DNA from: Pseudomonas sp. 21
GTDB taxonomy: Bacteria > Pseudomonadota > Gammaproteobacteria > Pseudomonadales > Pseudomonadaceae
DNA length: 64,000 nt
Assembly: GCF_000955805.1 (NCBI RefSeq)
Contig: NZ_JYOA01000007.1
Location: 20,136 to 84,135, forward strand
Reading direction: 5' to 3'
Both the position numbers and the translations under genes were made by a program. The notes under the pieces are model-generated. The model saw only the letters and a program-made list of their open reading frames with translations. It had not been told where the DNA came from and ran no database searches. Positions 14,190 through 23,281 of this stretch are shown one piece after another (the stretch's first letter is position 1; each line of letters opens with the position of its first letter).

Positions 14190-14960
14190 ATGGAAAACTC
14201 ACCCTCATCGACGCTGGCAGACCGCCTGAAACAGGCGATGGCCTCGCGCAACCTCAAGCAGGAAACCCTGGCCGAAGCCGCCGGGGTTTCGCAGAACACC
14301 ATCCACAAGCTGACCTCGGGCAAGGCGCAGAGCACGCGCAAGCTGATCGAGATCGCCAGCGCGCTGGGGGTCTCGCCGACCTGGCTGGCGACCGGAGAAG
14401 GCGCGCCGACGCAGGTCGCCGGCATACCCACCGCGAGGCCGGCCGATGGCAGCCCGCTGCGACTGGAACCGCTGCACCCATGGGATAGCGACACACCGCT
14501 GGACGAGGACGAAGTGGAACTACGCCTGTACAAGGAAGTGGAACTGGCGGCCGGCGCCGGACGCACCGCCGTGCGCGAGATAGAGGGGCGCAAGCTGCGG
14601 TTCTCCTACGCCACGCTGCGCGCCGCGGGAGTCGATCCGGCAGCGGCGATCTGCGCCCAGCTCACCGGCAACAGCATGGAGCCGCTGATCATGGATGGCT
14701 CCACCATCGGCATCGACACGGCCACCACGCACATCACCGACGGCGAGATCTACGCCCTGGAACACGAGGGCATGCTGCGGGTGAAGTTCGTCTATCGCCT
14801 GCCCGGCGGCGGCATCCGCCTGCGCAGCTTCAACCGCGACGAATACCCCGACGAGGAGTACCCGGCGGAGCAGTTCGACAGCGGGCAGATCCGCCTGATC
14901 GGCTGGGTCTTCTGGTGGTCCACGGTGCGCCATCGCCGCGCACCGACCCTGGTTCGCTGA
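14190..14960 (+). CDS. prtR: PrtR-like pyocin repressor (LexA/CI-type)
   Basis: A 256-residue repressor. Residues 9-65 are a helix-turn-helix of the HTH_3 type (LKQETLAEAAGVSQNTIHKL). Residues about 118-250 are a LexA-like peptidase S24 domain, with an Ala-Gly cleavage candidate at 121-124 (AAGAG), Ser162 in GNSMEP and Lys199 in RVKFVYR as catalytic dyad. In P. aeruginosa, RecA-stimulated self-cleavage of PrtR after DNA damage releases prtN and thus pyocin genes. The start at 14190 has AGGAGG upstream. It is divergent from ptrB and followed by a terminator before prtN. Confidence 0.95.
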   Translation: MENSPSSTLADRLKQAMASRNLKQETLAEAAGVSQNTIHKLTSGKAQSTRKLIEIASALGVSPTWLATGEGAPTQVAGIPTARPADGSPLRLEPLHPWDSDTPLDEDEVELRLYKEVELAAGAGRTAVREIEGRKLRFSYATLRAAGVDPAAAICAQLTGNSMEPLIMDGSTIGIDTATTHITDGEIYALEHEGMLRVKFVYRLPGGGIRLRSFNRDEYPDEEYPAEQFDSGQIRLIGWVFWWSTVRHRRAPTLVR

Positions 14961-14979
14961 GCCCATTTCGCGATGGAAG

Positions 14980-15002
14980 AACCCCGCTTCGGCGGGGTTT
15001 TT
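14980..15002 (+). terminator. Terminator after prtR
   Basis: Stem AACCCCGC/GCGGGGTT with loop TTCG and a following T-run on the plus strand. It separates prtR from prtN, so prtN needs its own promoter. Confidence 0.85.
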
Positions 15003-15014
15003 CTTGCGTGTCGA

Positions 15015-15045
15015 TTGAAGAAAAATACAACCTTTGCTATATTCA
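15015..15045 (+). promoter_or_regulatory. prtN promoter with PrtR-operator-like motif
   Basis: TTGAAG (15015-15020), a 17-bp spacer and TATATT (15038-15043) make a good sigma-70 promoter. The 20-bp motif TACAACctTtGCTATATTcA at 15026-15045 covers spacer and -10 and differs from the copy at 14119-14138 at four positions. A bound repressor would block polymerase. PrtR repressing prtN is known in P. aeruginosa; the site assignment is inference. Confidence 0.7.
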
Positions 15046-15080
15046 TCGTGTCGCCATCACCATCGGAACAGGAGAGTCCC

Positions 15081-15392
15081 ATGCAGTCGACCGCAGATGT
15101 CCGCCCCGCCCCCCGCCCGGAAACGGTAAGCCTGGTCTATCAGATTTTCGGGGACGTCCTGGTGCCGCTGGAGCAGGTGCGCGAGCGCTGGTTCCGCAAC
15201 CTGAACCGGGAGAATTTCAGCAAGGCGCTATCCTGCGGACGCATCGCCCTGCCGGTGACCACGCTGGATGACAGCCACAAGGCGATGCAGTACGTCGCGG
15301 TGGATCACCTGGCCGCCTATGTGGAAGAGCGCTCGCTGCAGGCGGACGCAGCCCTCACCCGGCGCAGGGCTAAACAGCCGGCAGTGGTCTGA
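15081..15392 (+). CDS. prtN: PrtN-like pyocin activator
   Basis: A 103-residue activator of the PrtN family ([54 protein letters not shown]). PrtN binds P-box repeats before pyocin genes and turns on the late operon; the target here is probably the repeat array at 12588-12630. The ATG follows AGGAGAGTCCC; the upstream open frame runs through the promoter and is not used. It lies 120 bases after prtR, beyond a terminator. Confidence 0.93.
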   Translation: MQSTADVRPAPRPETVSLVYQIFGDVLVPLEQVRERWFRNLNRENFSKALSCGRIALPVTTLDDSHKAMQYVAVDHLAAYVEERSLQADAALTRRRAKQPAVV

Positions 15393-15488
15393 CAGCAAGT
15401 ACCTACAAACTGCCGCTCGCTTTCCTTCCTGAAAATGTCTGCTAGCTTCAATCCGCGCCCCGTCACTCATAATAGGAAGTACGTGCAG

Positions 15489-16601
15489 ATGGACCAGCAG
15501 ACAAAGGAAGTGCTCACCGACAACCAGGTCTATCTGGGCGTTGCGCCCGAAGACCTCAAGGTGTTCGAGTTCTACAAGAATCCGGACGCTGTTCCTGAAA
15601 AGGGCTTCTATACCGACTTCTCCGGCACCCGGACCCGATTGTCGTACTTCGGGCTGGACGAACACCCGAATGAAACGCAGATCGGCCGCGTTCCGTTCCC
15701 CGACGACGGGCTGCATGCGGAAACCATCGAATACATCGCCGCACTGCATGCAGTGGAAAGTGCCGGCGATAGCTTCACTGTCGTTGAACTGGGAGCCGGA
15801 TATGGTCCCTGGGTAGTCTTCGGTGCACGCGCCGCCGCCAGGAAAGGCATCCAGAAGATTCACATGATTGCCGTTGAAGCGGATCGCCAACGACTGGCAC
15901 TCATGCACTCGAATCTGTCGGACAACGGCCTTCCCGTACCCAACGAAAAGGGCCATGGGGGAGACGCATCTACCTCCATCGAAGTCGTGCATGGCGCGAT
16001 CTCGGACGAAAACGGCGTTACCTCGTTCGGCGCGCAGAGCATTCATGACTGGGGGGCCGCCGCAATCGAAAATGGCAGCGACATCGACTATCGCGGCGTC
16101 AAGGTGGTGACCGAGCAGGTTAATACCTACACCATCGAAAGCGTCTTGAAGGATGTCCAGTCCGTTGATTTCATGCACCTGGACATCCAGGGCTTCGAGT
16201 ACCGCGCCGTTCGCAAGTCGCTGGACGCCCTGCAGCGCAAGGTCCGGGTCCTGCTGATCGCAACCCACAGCCGCCGAATCGAAGGAGAGCTCATCGGGCT
16301 CCTGTACGACAATGGCTGGCGCCTGACCTACGAGAAGCCCTGCAAGTTCGCGCTGGCCAATGGGGGCGACCTCACCGCGCTGACCTATCTGGATGGCACT
16401 CAGGTTTGGATCAACACGGCTCTGGGCAGCCCGGCCCAGACGACTGAAGATCCGGCGGACATCCTGAGTGCCGCGAACAGCGAGATCAAGGAGCTGAAAT
16501 CCACGCTGCACTCCTGCCAGCGAGAGATCGTCAATCTGAAATCCTCGACGAGCTGGCGAGTCACCGCTCCCTTACGCAAGCTGAAGCTACTGATCAGTTA
16601 A
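15489..16601 (+). CDS. FkbM-family SAM methyltransferase (cargo gene)
   Basis: A 370-residue protein. SAM-binding motif VVELGAGYGPWV (near residues 99-110) and FMHLDIQGFEYRA (near 230-242) fit FkbM methyltransferases. The last 45 residues are a helical tail ending SSTSWRVTAPLRK, a signature found at the ends of many surface-glycan glycosyltransferases. It lies between prtN and trpE, a place without a gene in PAO1. A possible role is altering the cell's own LPS, the usual R-pyocin receptor, but that is inference. The ATG at 15489 has AGGAAG upstream; another in-frame ATG at 15435 lacks a ribosome site. Confidence 0.82.
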   Translation: MDQQTKEVLTDNQVYLGVAPEDLKVFEFYKNPDAVPEKGFYTDFSGTRTRLSYFGLDEHPNETQIGRVPFPDDGLHAETIEYIAALHAVESAGDSFTVVELGAGYGPWVVFGARAAARKGIQKIHMIAVEADRQRLALMHSNLSDNGLPVPNEKGHGGDASTSIEVVHGAISDENGVTSFGAQSIHDWGAAAIENGSDIDYRGVKVVTEQVNTYTIESVLKDVQSVDFMHLDIQGFEYRAVRKSLDALQRKVRVLLIATHSRRIEGELIGLLYDNGWRLTYEKPCKFALANGGDLTALTYLDGTQVWINTALGSPAQTTEDPADILSAANSEIKELKSTLHSCQREIVNLKSSTSWRVTAPLRKLKLLIS

Positions 16602-16651
16602 AGCGTCAGGCTGCCAGGTGCGCCTCAATATGCACCTGGCGCCACTGGATG

Positions 16652-16681
16652 AAAAAAGCCCCGCCGAAGCGGGGCTTTTTT
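16652..16681. terminator. Bidirectional terminator between FkbM gene and trpE
   Basis: AAAAAAGCCCCGC/GCGGGGCTTTTTT around loop CGAA, with T-runs on both strands, placed between convergent genes. It closes the tailocin cluster on this side. Confidence 0.9.
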
Positions 16682-16696
16682 CATCCGGTCAGCGAC

Positions 16697-18190
16697 TCAA
16701 TCGCGGCCATGGACCTTGGCGGTATGCTCGGCCAGCGCGACGGCGCGGAACATCGCGCGGCGCTTGTTGATGGTTTCTTCCCACTCCGCTGCCGGCACCG
16801 AGTCGGCGACGATGCCGCCGCCGGCCTGGACGTGGAGCTCGCCGTTCTTGATCACCGCGGTACGGATGGCGATGGCGGTGTCCATGTTGCCATTCCACGC
16901 GAGGTAACCCACGGCGCCGCCGTAGACGCCGCGCTTGACCGGTTCCAGCTCGTCGATGATTTCCATCGCACGGATCTTCGGCGCACCGGACAGGGTGCCG
17001 GCCGGCAGGATGGCGCGCAGGGCGTCCATCGCGCTGAGCTTCTCGTTCAGCTGGCCATTCACGTTGGAGACGATGTGCATCACGTTGGAGTAGCGCTCGA
17101 TCACCATCTGCTCGGTGACCTTCACGCTTCCGGTCTGCGACACGCGGCCGACGTCGTTGCGGCCCAGGTCGATGAGCATCAGGTGCTCGGCGATTTCCTT
17201 GGCGTCCGACAGCAGGTCTTCTTCCAGCGCACGGTCGGCCTCTTCGGTCGCGCCACGCGGGCGGGTACCGGCGATGGGGCGTACGGTGACTTCGCCATCC
17301 TCGACCCGCACCAGCACTTCCGGCGAGCTGCCGACGACATGGAAGTCGCCGAAGTTGAAGAAGTACATGTACGGCGTCGGGTTGAAGCAGCGCAGCGCGC
17401 GGTACAGATCGATGGGCGCGGCGCTGAAGTCGATGGACATGCGCTGCGACGGCACGACCTGCATGCAGTCGCCAGCCAGGATGTATTCCTTGATGGTGCC
17501 GACGGCGCGCTCGTAGTCCTCGCGGGTGAAGCTGGCGCGGAACTGCGGCTCCGGGGCATTCACGGCGCTGAAATCCAGGCCGCGGCGCGGCGTGATCGGC
17601 TGGCGCAGGCGCTCCAGCAGTTCCTCCAGCTGGGCCAGGCCCTGGTCGTAGGCATCGGCCTGGGCCGGATCGGCGAGGACGATCGCGTGCATCTTGCCGG
17701 CAAGGTTGTCGAACACGACCACCGCGTCGGAGACCATCAGCAGGATGTCCGGGTTGTTCAGCGGATCGGGGTTCGGGCACTGCGCCAGGCGCTGCTCGAC
17801 GTAGCGCACGCAGTCATAGCCGAAGTAACCGACCAGGCCGCCGTTGAAACGCGGCAGGCCGGCGATGGTCGGTACGCGGTAGCGCTCCTTGAACTCCTCG
17901 ACGAAGGCCAGCGGGTCGGCGCATTCGAAGCTCTCGGTCTCGACGCCGTCGACCTTGATGCTCGCCTGGTGGCCATAGACGCGCAGCACGGTGCGGCTCG
18001 GCAGGCCGATGATCGAGTAGCGGCCCCACTTCTCGCCGCCCTGCACGGACTCGAGCAGGTAGGTGTTGGGGCCGTCGGCCAGCTTGAGGTAGATCGACAA
18101 CGGGGTATCGAAGTCGGCAAGGGTTTCGCAGGTCAGCGGAATGCGGTTGTAGCCTTCGGCGGCCAGGCGCTGGAATTCTTCGCGGGTCAT
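16697..18190 (-). CDS. trpE: Anthranilate synthase component I
   Basis: A 497-residue large subunit that converts chorismate to anthranilate with ammonia delivered by TrpG, the first step of Trp synthesis. The chorismate-binding half shows GTRPRG (near residue 305), [11 protein letters not shown], and [18 protein letters not shown]. The N-terminal half holds the Trp feedback site region ([18 protein letters not shown]). The start [18 protein letters not shown] is the conserved one. It follows gph closely and rpe-gph-trpE read as one operon. R-pyocin clusters typically lie between trpE and trpG, which fits this locus. Confidence 0.97.
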   Translation of the reverse strand: MTREEFQRLAAEGYNRIPLTCETLADFDTPLSIYLKLADGPNTYLLESVQGGEKWGRYSIIGLPSRTVLRVYGHQASIKVDGVETESFECADPLAFVEEFKERYRVPTIAGLPRFNGGLVGYFGYDCVRYVEQRLAQCPNPDPLNNPDILLMVSDAVVVFDNLAGKMHAIVLADPAQADAYDQGLAQLEELLERLRQPITPRRGLDFSAVNAPEPQFRASFTREDYERAVGTIKEYILAGDCMQVVPSQRMSIDFSAAPIDLYRALRCFNPTPYMYFFNFGDFHVVGSSPEVLVRVEDGEVTVRPIAGTRPRGATEEADRALEEDLLSDAKEIAEHLMLIDLGRNDVGRVSQTGSVKVTEQMVIERYSNVMHIVSNVNGQLNEKLSAMDALRAILPAGTLSGAPKIRAMEIIDELEPVKRGVYGGAVGYLAWNGNMDTAIAIRTAVIKNGELHVQAGGGIVADSVPAAEWEETINKRRAMFRAVALAEHTAKVHGRD

Positions 18191-18262
18191 GATCAGCCTC
18201 GTGGAATGAGGAGGTAACGGACTTGGGTGCACACACGCGCCGGGCGAACCGGCCAAAGGATG

Positions 18263-19081
18263 TCAGGCGCGCCAGCGCCAGCGGGCCAGGGCCTTGATGA
18301 CTTTCATCCAGAGTGTGTGGGGAGCCGTTTCCACGGTGCTGTCTCGCTGAGCGGGTTTTGAAGCGGAGTCGGGCAACACTATCGCTTTGCCCGAATCGAA
18401 GCAAGGCAGCAGATGGCGCAGGTCGTCGAGCACCAGCGTCGGGGTTTCCTCGGCGATGGGGCGACCGTGGTTGTAGCCGTAGCTCAGCCCCACACTGCGC
18501 ACGCCGGCGGCCTTGGCGGCGAGGATGTCGTTGCGCGAGTCGCCGACGAACAGGGCCTGTTCCGCCGAGACACCGGCCATCTTCATCACGAACAGCAGCG
18601 CGGCCGGGTCGGGCTTCTGCTGCGGCAGGGTGTCGCCACCGATGATCCAGCGGAAGAACTTGCCCAGCTTCATCTCGTCCAGCAGCGGGCCGACGAAGCG
18701 CTCGGGCTTGTTGGTGATCAGCGCCAGCTCGACGTCGCGCTTCTTCAGCCACTTCAGGGTCTCGATCACGCCGGGGTAGACCACGGTCAGCGCGTGGCTG
18801 TCGGCGTAGGCGTCCATGAACAGTTCGAGGGCGCGCTCGGTGTCTTCCTCGCTGACACTTTCATGCTCGATGTCGCCCGCCAGGGCGCGGCGCACCAGTA
18901 CGCGTGCACCGTTGCCGACCCAGTGACGCACCGCGTCCAGGCCAGCCGGCTGGCGTCCGAGCGCCAGCAGCATCTTGTCCACCGCCGCGGCGAGGTCGGG
19001 GACCGAGTCCACCAGGGTGCCGTCCAGGTCGAACATCACCAGACGCGGCAGCCCGGCGAACGGCAGCTGTGCAGCACTCAT
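18263..19081 (-). CDS. gph: Phosphoglycolate phosphatase
   Basis: A 272-residue HAD-family hydrolase that removes phosphate from 2-phosphoglycolate. The nucleophile motif is FDLDGTLVDS (residues about 17-26), followed by NKPERF and the metal-binding FVGDSRNDILAAKAAG. It has a C-terminal extension after about residue 230 (proline-poor, Arg-ending) beyond the HAD core. Its ATG shares a base with the rpe stop (TGATG), so the two are coupled; a GTG one codon upstream is less likely. Confidence 0.94.
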   Translation of the reverse strand: MSAAQLPFAGLPRLVMFDLDGTLVDSVPDLAAAVDKMLLALGRQPAGLDAVRHWVGNGARVLVRRALAGDIEHESVSEEDTERALELFMDAYADSHALTVVYPGVIETLKWLKKRDVELALITNKPERFVGPLLDEMKLGKFFRWIIGGDTLPQQKPDPAALLFVMKMAGVSAEQALFVGDSRNDILAAKAAGVRSVGLSYGYNHGRPIAEETPTLVLDDLRHLLPCFDSGKAIVLPDSASKPAQRDSTVETAPHTLWMKVIKALARWRWRA

Positions 19082-19755
19082 CACTTGCGCGCCTGCGCCA
19101 GCTCAGCGTGCATGGCGCGGATGACCTCGGCGTAGTCCGGTGCGTTGAAGATGGCGGAGCCAGCGACGAAGGTGTCGGCGCCAGCAGCGGCGATCTCGCG
19201 GATGTTCTTCACGTTCACTCCGCCGTCGATCTCCAGGCGGATATCGCGGCCGGAGGCATCGATCAGCGCGCGGGCTTCGCGCAGCTTGTCGAGGGTGCCG
19301 GGGATGAACTTCTGTCCGCCGAAGCCGGGGTTCACGCTCATCAGCAGGACCATGTCGATCTTGTCCATCACGTACTTCAGCGCGTCCAGCGAGGTCGCCG
19401 GGTTGAATACCAGCCCGGCCTTGCAGCCGCCGTCCTTGATCAGTTGCAGGGAACGGTCGATGTGCTGGGTGGCTTCGGGGTGGAAGGTGATGTAGGTGGC
19501 GCCGGCCTCGATGAAGTCGCCGATGATGCGGTCCACCGGGGAAACCATCAGGTGCACGTCGATGGGCGCGGTGACGCCGTACTTGCGCAGGGCCGTGCAG
19601 ACCATCGGGCCGATGGTCAGGTTCGGCACGTAGTGGTTGTCCATCACGTCGAAGTGGACGATGTCGGCGCCGGCGGCGAGCACTTTGTCGACGTCCTCGC
19701 CCAGGCGGGCAAAATCGGCGGACAGGATCGACGGAGCGATGGCATAGGGTTGCAT
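19081..19755 (-). CDS. rpe: Ribulose-phosphate 3-epimerase
   Basis: A 224-residue TIM barrel interconverting ribulose-5-phosphate and xylulose-5-phosphate in the pentose phosphate pathway. Motifs seen: [49 protein letters not shown] and EIDGGVN. The start MQPYAIAPS follows GAGGTGCGCC. The frame is open far upstream but without a ribosome site. It is the first gene of rpe-gph-trpE. Confidence 0.97.
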   Translation of the reverse strand: MQPYAIAPSILSADFARLGEDVDKVLAAGADIVHFDVMDNHYVPNLTIGPMVCTALRKYGVTAPIDVHLMVSPVDRIIGDFIEAGATYITFHPEATQHIDRSLQLIKDGGCKAGLVFNPATSLDALKYVMDKIDMVLLMSVNPGFGGQKFIPGTLDKLREARALIDASGRDIRLEIDGGVNVKNIREIAAAGADTFVAGSAIFNAPDYAEVIRAMHAELAQARK

Positions 19756-19946
19756 GGCGCACCTCTGTGGGCGGAAATCACGGATGGCGCGCATTGTAGC
19801 CGCTCGGACGGCTCGAAGGGGATCGGGCCGATAGTCGAAACGGAAAGGATGTCGGTGGGAGCAGGAACGCGGGCAAAAAAAATCGCGGATCGATCCCACC
19901 CCTGCGGGTGAGCACAGGGACGCAACCGTCCGCGAAACACTGTGAA

Positions 19947-20774
19947 TCAGGAAGTCGGTGCGGTACGCAGTTTCTCGCTGCGGCCGCGCAGCCACTCGAG
20001 GGTCAGCAGGAGCACGACGGAGAAGCCGATCAGCAGGGTCGCCGCGGCGGCGATGGTCGGGCTGAGGTTCTCGCGGATGCCGCTGAACATCTGGCGCGGC
20101 AGAGTGGCCTGCTCGGGGCCGGCGAGGAACAGGGTCACCACCACTTCATCGAAGGAGGTAGCGAAGGCGAACAGCGCGCCGGAAATCACACCGGGAGCGA
20201 TCAGCGGCAGGGTGACCTTGAAGAAGGTCAGCACCGGCGGCGCGCCCAGGCTGGCGGCGGCGCGCACCAGGTTGTAGTTGAAGCCCTGCAGGGTCGCCGA
20301 CACGGTGATGATGACGAAGGGCACACCCAGCACCGCGTGGACGATGATCAGCGAGATGTAGCTGTTGCCCAGGCCCAGCGGCGCGAAGAACAGGTAGCTG
20401 GCCACGCCGATGATCACCACCGGCACGACCATCGGCGAGATCACCAGGCTCATGACCAGCGCCTTGCCGCGGAACTCGCCACGGGTCAGGCCGATCGACG
20501 CCAGGGTGCCGAAGACCATCGCCAGCACGGTGGCCGCCGGGGCGACGATGATGCTGTTGGTCAGCGCGCGCATCCACTCGGCGGAGTTGAAGAAGTCGGC
20601 GTACCAGCGCAGGGAGAAGCCCTGCAGCGGGTAGACCAGGAAGGTGCCGGAGTTGAACGACAGCGGCACGATGACCAGTACCGGCAGCACCAGGAACAGC
20701 AGGATCAGGCCGCAGAGGATGCGCAGGGTGTAGAACCACACGCGCTCGACCGGGGACATGTACGGGCTCAGCAT
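19947..20774 (-). CDS. agtD: ABC transporter permease (PotC/SpuH type)
   Basis: A 275-residue inner-membrane permease with six predicted hydrophobic segments and the EAA-type cytoplasmic loop ([23 protein letters not shown], near residues 180-202) that contacts the ATPase. It is the last gene of a four-gene operon: ATPase, binding protein, permease, permease. Synteny with PA0603-PA0606, described as agtABCD for 4-aminobutyrate and 5-aminovalerate uptake, gives the symbol; substrate is inferred from that. The ATG at 20774 follows GAGGAGAAC. Confidence 0.88.
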   Translation of the reverse strand: MLSPYMSPVERVWFYTLRILCGLILLFLVLPVLVIVPLSFNSGTFLVYPLQGFSLRWYADFFNSAEWMRALTNSIIVAPAATVLAMVFGTLASIGLTRGEFRGKALVMSLVISPMVVPVVIIGVASYLFFAPLGLGNSYISLIIVHAVLGVPFVIITVSATLQGFNYNLVRAAASLGAPPVLTFFKVTLPLIAPGVISGALFAFATSFDEVVVTLFLAGPEQATLPRQMFSGIRENLSPTIAAAATLLIGFSVVLLLTLEWLRGRSEKLRTAPTS

Positions 20775-20790
20775 CTTCTTGTTCTCCTCA

Positions 20791-22038
20791 TCAGCCCAGG
20801 CGCAGGCGGCTCGCGCCCACCAGCCAGCCATAGATCACGTAGAGCACCAGGGTGGCGAACAGCAGCAGGCCGCCCAGGGCCGTGGCCATGCCCCAGTTGA
20901 TGGTGGTGTTGGTGTAGAAGGCGACGAAGTAGCTGACCATCTGGTCGTTCGGGCTGCCCAGCAGGGCCGGGGTGATGTAGTAGCCGATCGACAGGATGAA
21001 CACCAGCAGGCAACCGGCGCCGACGCCCGCCACGGTCTGCGGGAAGTAGACCTTCCAGAAGCTGGAGAACGGGTGGCAGCCCAGCGAGATCGCGGCGCGC
21101 ATGTAGCTGGGGGAGATGCCCTTCATCACGCTGTAGATCGGCAGGATCATGAACGGCAGCATGATGTGGACCATGGAGATGTAAACGCCGGTACGGTTGA
21201 ACACCAACTGCAGCGGCTGGTCGATCAGGCCCATCTTCAGCAGCGCGCCGTTGATCAGGCCGCCCGACTGCAGCAGCACGATCCACGCGGCGACGCGCAC
21301 CAGGATCGAGGTCCAGAACGGCAGCAGCACCATGATCATCAGCAGGTTGGACTTGCGGGTCGGCAGGATCGCCAGCAAGTAGGCCAGCGGGTAGGCCAGC
21401 GCCAGGCAGATCAGGGTGATCACCGCGCCCATCCAGAAGGTACGGGCGAAGATGTCCAGGTAGATCGACTGGTCGGGCGTGGCGCGGGCGATCTCGCCCA
21501 GGTCATCGATGCGGTGATCGAGCGCCGCCAGCAGGTAATACGGAGTGACGGAACTGGCGTTGCGACGGATCGCCTGCCAGTAGGCCGGGTCGCCCCAGCG
21601 CTCGTCGAGGGCTTCCATCGCGTCCTTGTAGGACGCCGGCTGCTCCTTGAACGGCAGCGCGCGAGCGGTCTTGGACAACAGGCTGCGGTAGCCGGCCAGT
21701 TCCATGTTCAAGCGCTTGGACAGGTCACCGATGGTCTGGTTCTTGCGCGCGGCGACCAGGTCGTCGCTCAGCGCCTTGTACACCTCGTCCGAGGGCAGCG
21801 ACTTGCCGTCCCAGGCGGAAATGGCGTTGACGGTCAGCGGCAGCGCACCGACGACCTCGGGGTTGTTCACGCTCTTGTAGAGCAGTGCCGCGATGGGCAC
21901 GAGGAAGGTCAGCAGGAGGAAGACCAGCAGGGGCAGGACCAGCGCCTGCGACTTCAGGCGGTTCATCCGCTCCGCGCGCGCCAGGCGCTGCTTGAGGGTG
22001 GGGCCGGCGACCTCGTTCATCGACACAGCGGTGGCCAT
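20791..22038 (-). CDS. agtC: ABC transporter permease (PotB/SpuG type)
   Basis: A 415-residue permease. TM1 (LVLPLLVFLLLTFLVPIAALLY, about 32-53) is followed by a roughly 130-residue extracytoplasmic insertion (LSDDLVAARKNQTIGDLSKRL…) before the remaining five segments; this long loop is a feature of the AgtC-like subgroup rather than of classic PotB. The EAA-type loop reads YMRAAISLGCHPFSSFWKVYFP. It partners AgtD, 16 bases downstream. The start MATAVSMNEVAG follows GGAG. Confidence 0.88.
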   Translation of the reverse strand: MATAVSMNEVAGPTLKQRLARAERMNRLKSQALVLPLLVFLLLTFLVPIAALLYKSVNNPEVVGALPLTVNAISAWDGKSLPSDEVYKALSDDLVAARKNQTIGDLSKRLNMELAGYRSLLSKTARALPFKEQPASYKDAMEALDERWGDPAYWQAIRRNASSVTPYYLLAALDHRIDDLGEIARATPDQSIYLDIFARTFWMGAVITLICLALAYPLAYLLAILPTRKSNLLMIMVLLPFWTSILVRVAAWIVLLQSGGLINGALLKMGLIDQPLQLVFNRTGVYISMVHIMLPFMILPIYSVMKGISPSYMRAAISLGCHPFSSFWKVYFPQTVAGVGAGCLLVFILSIGYYITPALLGSPNDQMVSYFVAFYTNTTINWGMATALGGLLLFATLVLYVIYGWLVGASRLRLG

Positions 22039-22163
22039 AGCGAACTCCGGTAAAACGGGCCGCCCGAGGGCGGCCAAGGTGTGGTGTCAGGAGGAACCGC
22101 CGCGAGGGGGAGCAGCGGTTCCGGTCCGCCACGGTCCGGGCGGCCGTGGCGGTAAGGGCTTGC

Positions 22164-23213
22164 TTACTTGGCGGCCCAGGCGTTGAAGCGCTGTTCCAGC
22201 TGCTCGCCGTAGTCAGCCCAGAAGGTCACGTCCATGCCGACCTGGCCCTGCATGTTTTCCGGGGTGGTCGGCATGTCTTTCAGCAGGTCCTTGCTCAGCA
22301 GCGGTACGGCGTTCTTGTTGACCGGGCCGTAGGCGATGTTTTCGGAGTAGGTCTTCTGCTGCTCGGGCTGAACCGAGAAGGCGATGAACTTCAGGCTCTC
22401 GTCGACTTTCTTGGCGCCTTTCGGGATGGCCCAAGCGTCGAAGTCGTAGATGCCGCCGTTCCAGACGATCTTCAGGTTGCTCTCTTTCTGCACGGCGGCG
22501 ATGCGGCCGTTGTAGGCGGAGCTCATGACCACGTCACCGGAAGCGAGGTACTGCGGCGGCTGGGCGCCGGCTTCCCACCACTGGATGTTCGGCTTGATCT
22601 GGTCGAGTTTCTTGAACGCGCGATCCTGGCCTTCCTTGGTGGCCAGCACCTTGTAGACGTCCTTGGGCGCGACGCCGTCGGCCATCAGGGCGAATTCCAG
22701 GGTGTACTTGGCGCCCTTGCGCAGGCCACGCTTGCCCGGGAACTTCTGGGTGTCCCAGAAATCGGCCCAGCTGGTCGGCGCGGTCTTCAGTTTGTCGGCG
22801 TTGTAGGCCAGCACGGTGGACCAGACGAAGAAGCCCACGCCGCAGTTGCTCACGGCGCCCGGTACGTAGTCTTCGGCCTTGCCGAGGATGGCCGGGTCGA
22901 TGGTTTCGAACAGGCCTTCGTCACAGCCGCGGGCCAGTTCCGGCGACTCGACTTCCACCAGGTCCCAGGAGACGCTGTTGGTGTCGACCATGGCCTTCAC
23001 CTTGGCCATCTCGCCGTTGTACTCGCCGGCGACGATCTTGTTGCCGCTGCTCTTCTCGTAGGGGCCGTAGAACGCCTTCACCTGGGCGTTCTTGTTGGCG
23101 CCGCCGAAGGACACCACGGTCAGGTCGGTGGCAGCCATGGACTGGGCCGCGAAGGCCACGCCCAGAGTCAGCGCTGCGAGTTTGAGCCCCGATGCTTTCA
23201 AGGACTTCGACAT
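22164..23213 (-). CDS. agtB: ABC transporter periplasmic binding protein
   Basis: A 349-residue binding protein of the PotD/SBP_bac_8 type with a clear signal peptide (MSKSLKASGLKLAALTLGVAFAAQSMA, cut after about residue 27). It starts the mature part with TDLTVVSFGGANKNAQ and has DLVEVESPELARGCDEGLF as a family hallmark. It captures the substrate in the periplasm and hands it to AgtCD. It is clearly paralogous to the separate binding protein at 24571-25608. Confidence 0.9.
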   Translation of the reverse strand: MSKSLKASGLKLAALTLGVAFAAQSMAATDLTVVSFGGANKNAQVKAFYGPYEKSSGNKIVAGEYNGEMAKVKAMVDTNSVSWDLVEVESPELARGCDEGLFETIDPAILGKAEDYVPGAVSNCGVGFFVWSTVLAYNADKLKTAPTSWADFWDTQKFPGKRGLRKGAKYTLEFALMADGVAPKDVYKVLATKEGQDRAFKKLDQIKPNIQWWEAGAQPPQYLASGDVVMSSAYNGRIAAVQKESNLKIVWNGGIYDFDAWAIPKGAKKVDESLKFIAFSVQPEQQKTYSENIAYGPVNKNAVPLLSKDLLKDMPTTPENMQGQVGMDVTFWADYGEQLEQRFNAWAAK

Positions 23214-23281
23214 TATTGTTGTCTCCACAGTGTGCAGGTTTGTTTTTCTTGGATGCGTCCGGGAGTGGCCGGGCCGCGCTG

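Noticed and set aside
1..16600. Complete inducible prophage
   Set aside because: Only tail, lysis and regulatory genes are visible; no capsid, portal, terminase, integrase or replication genes. The trpE-side locus is that of R-pyocins. The left end lies outside the window, so the full extent is unseen.
16649..18217. 522-codon plus-strand frame across trpE
   Set aside because: Shadow of trpE, rich in Asp-Val-His-Gln runs typical of reversed GC-rich genes.
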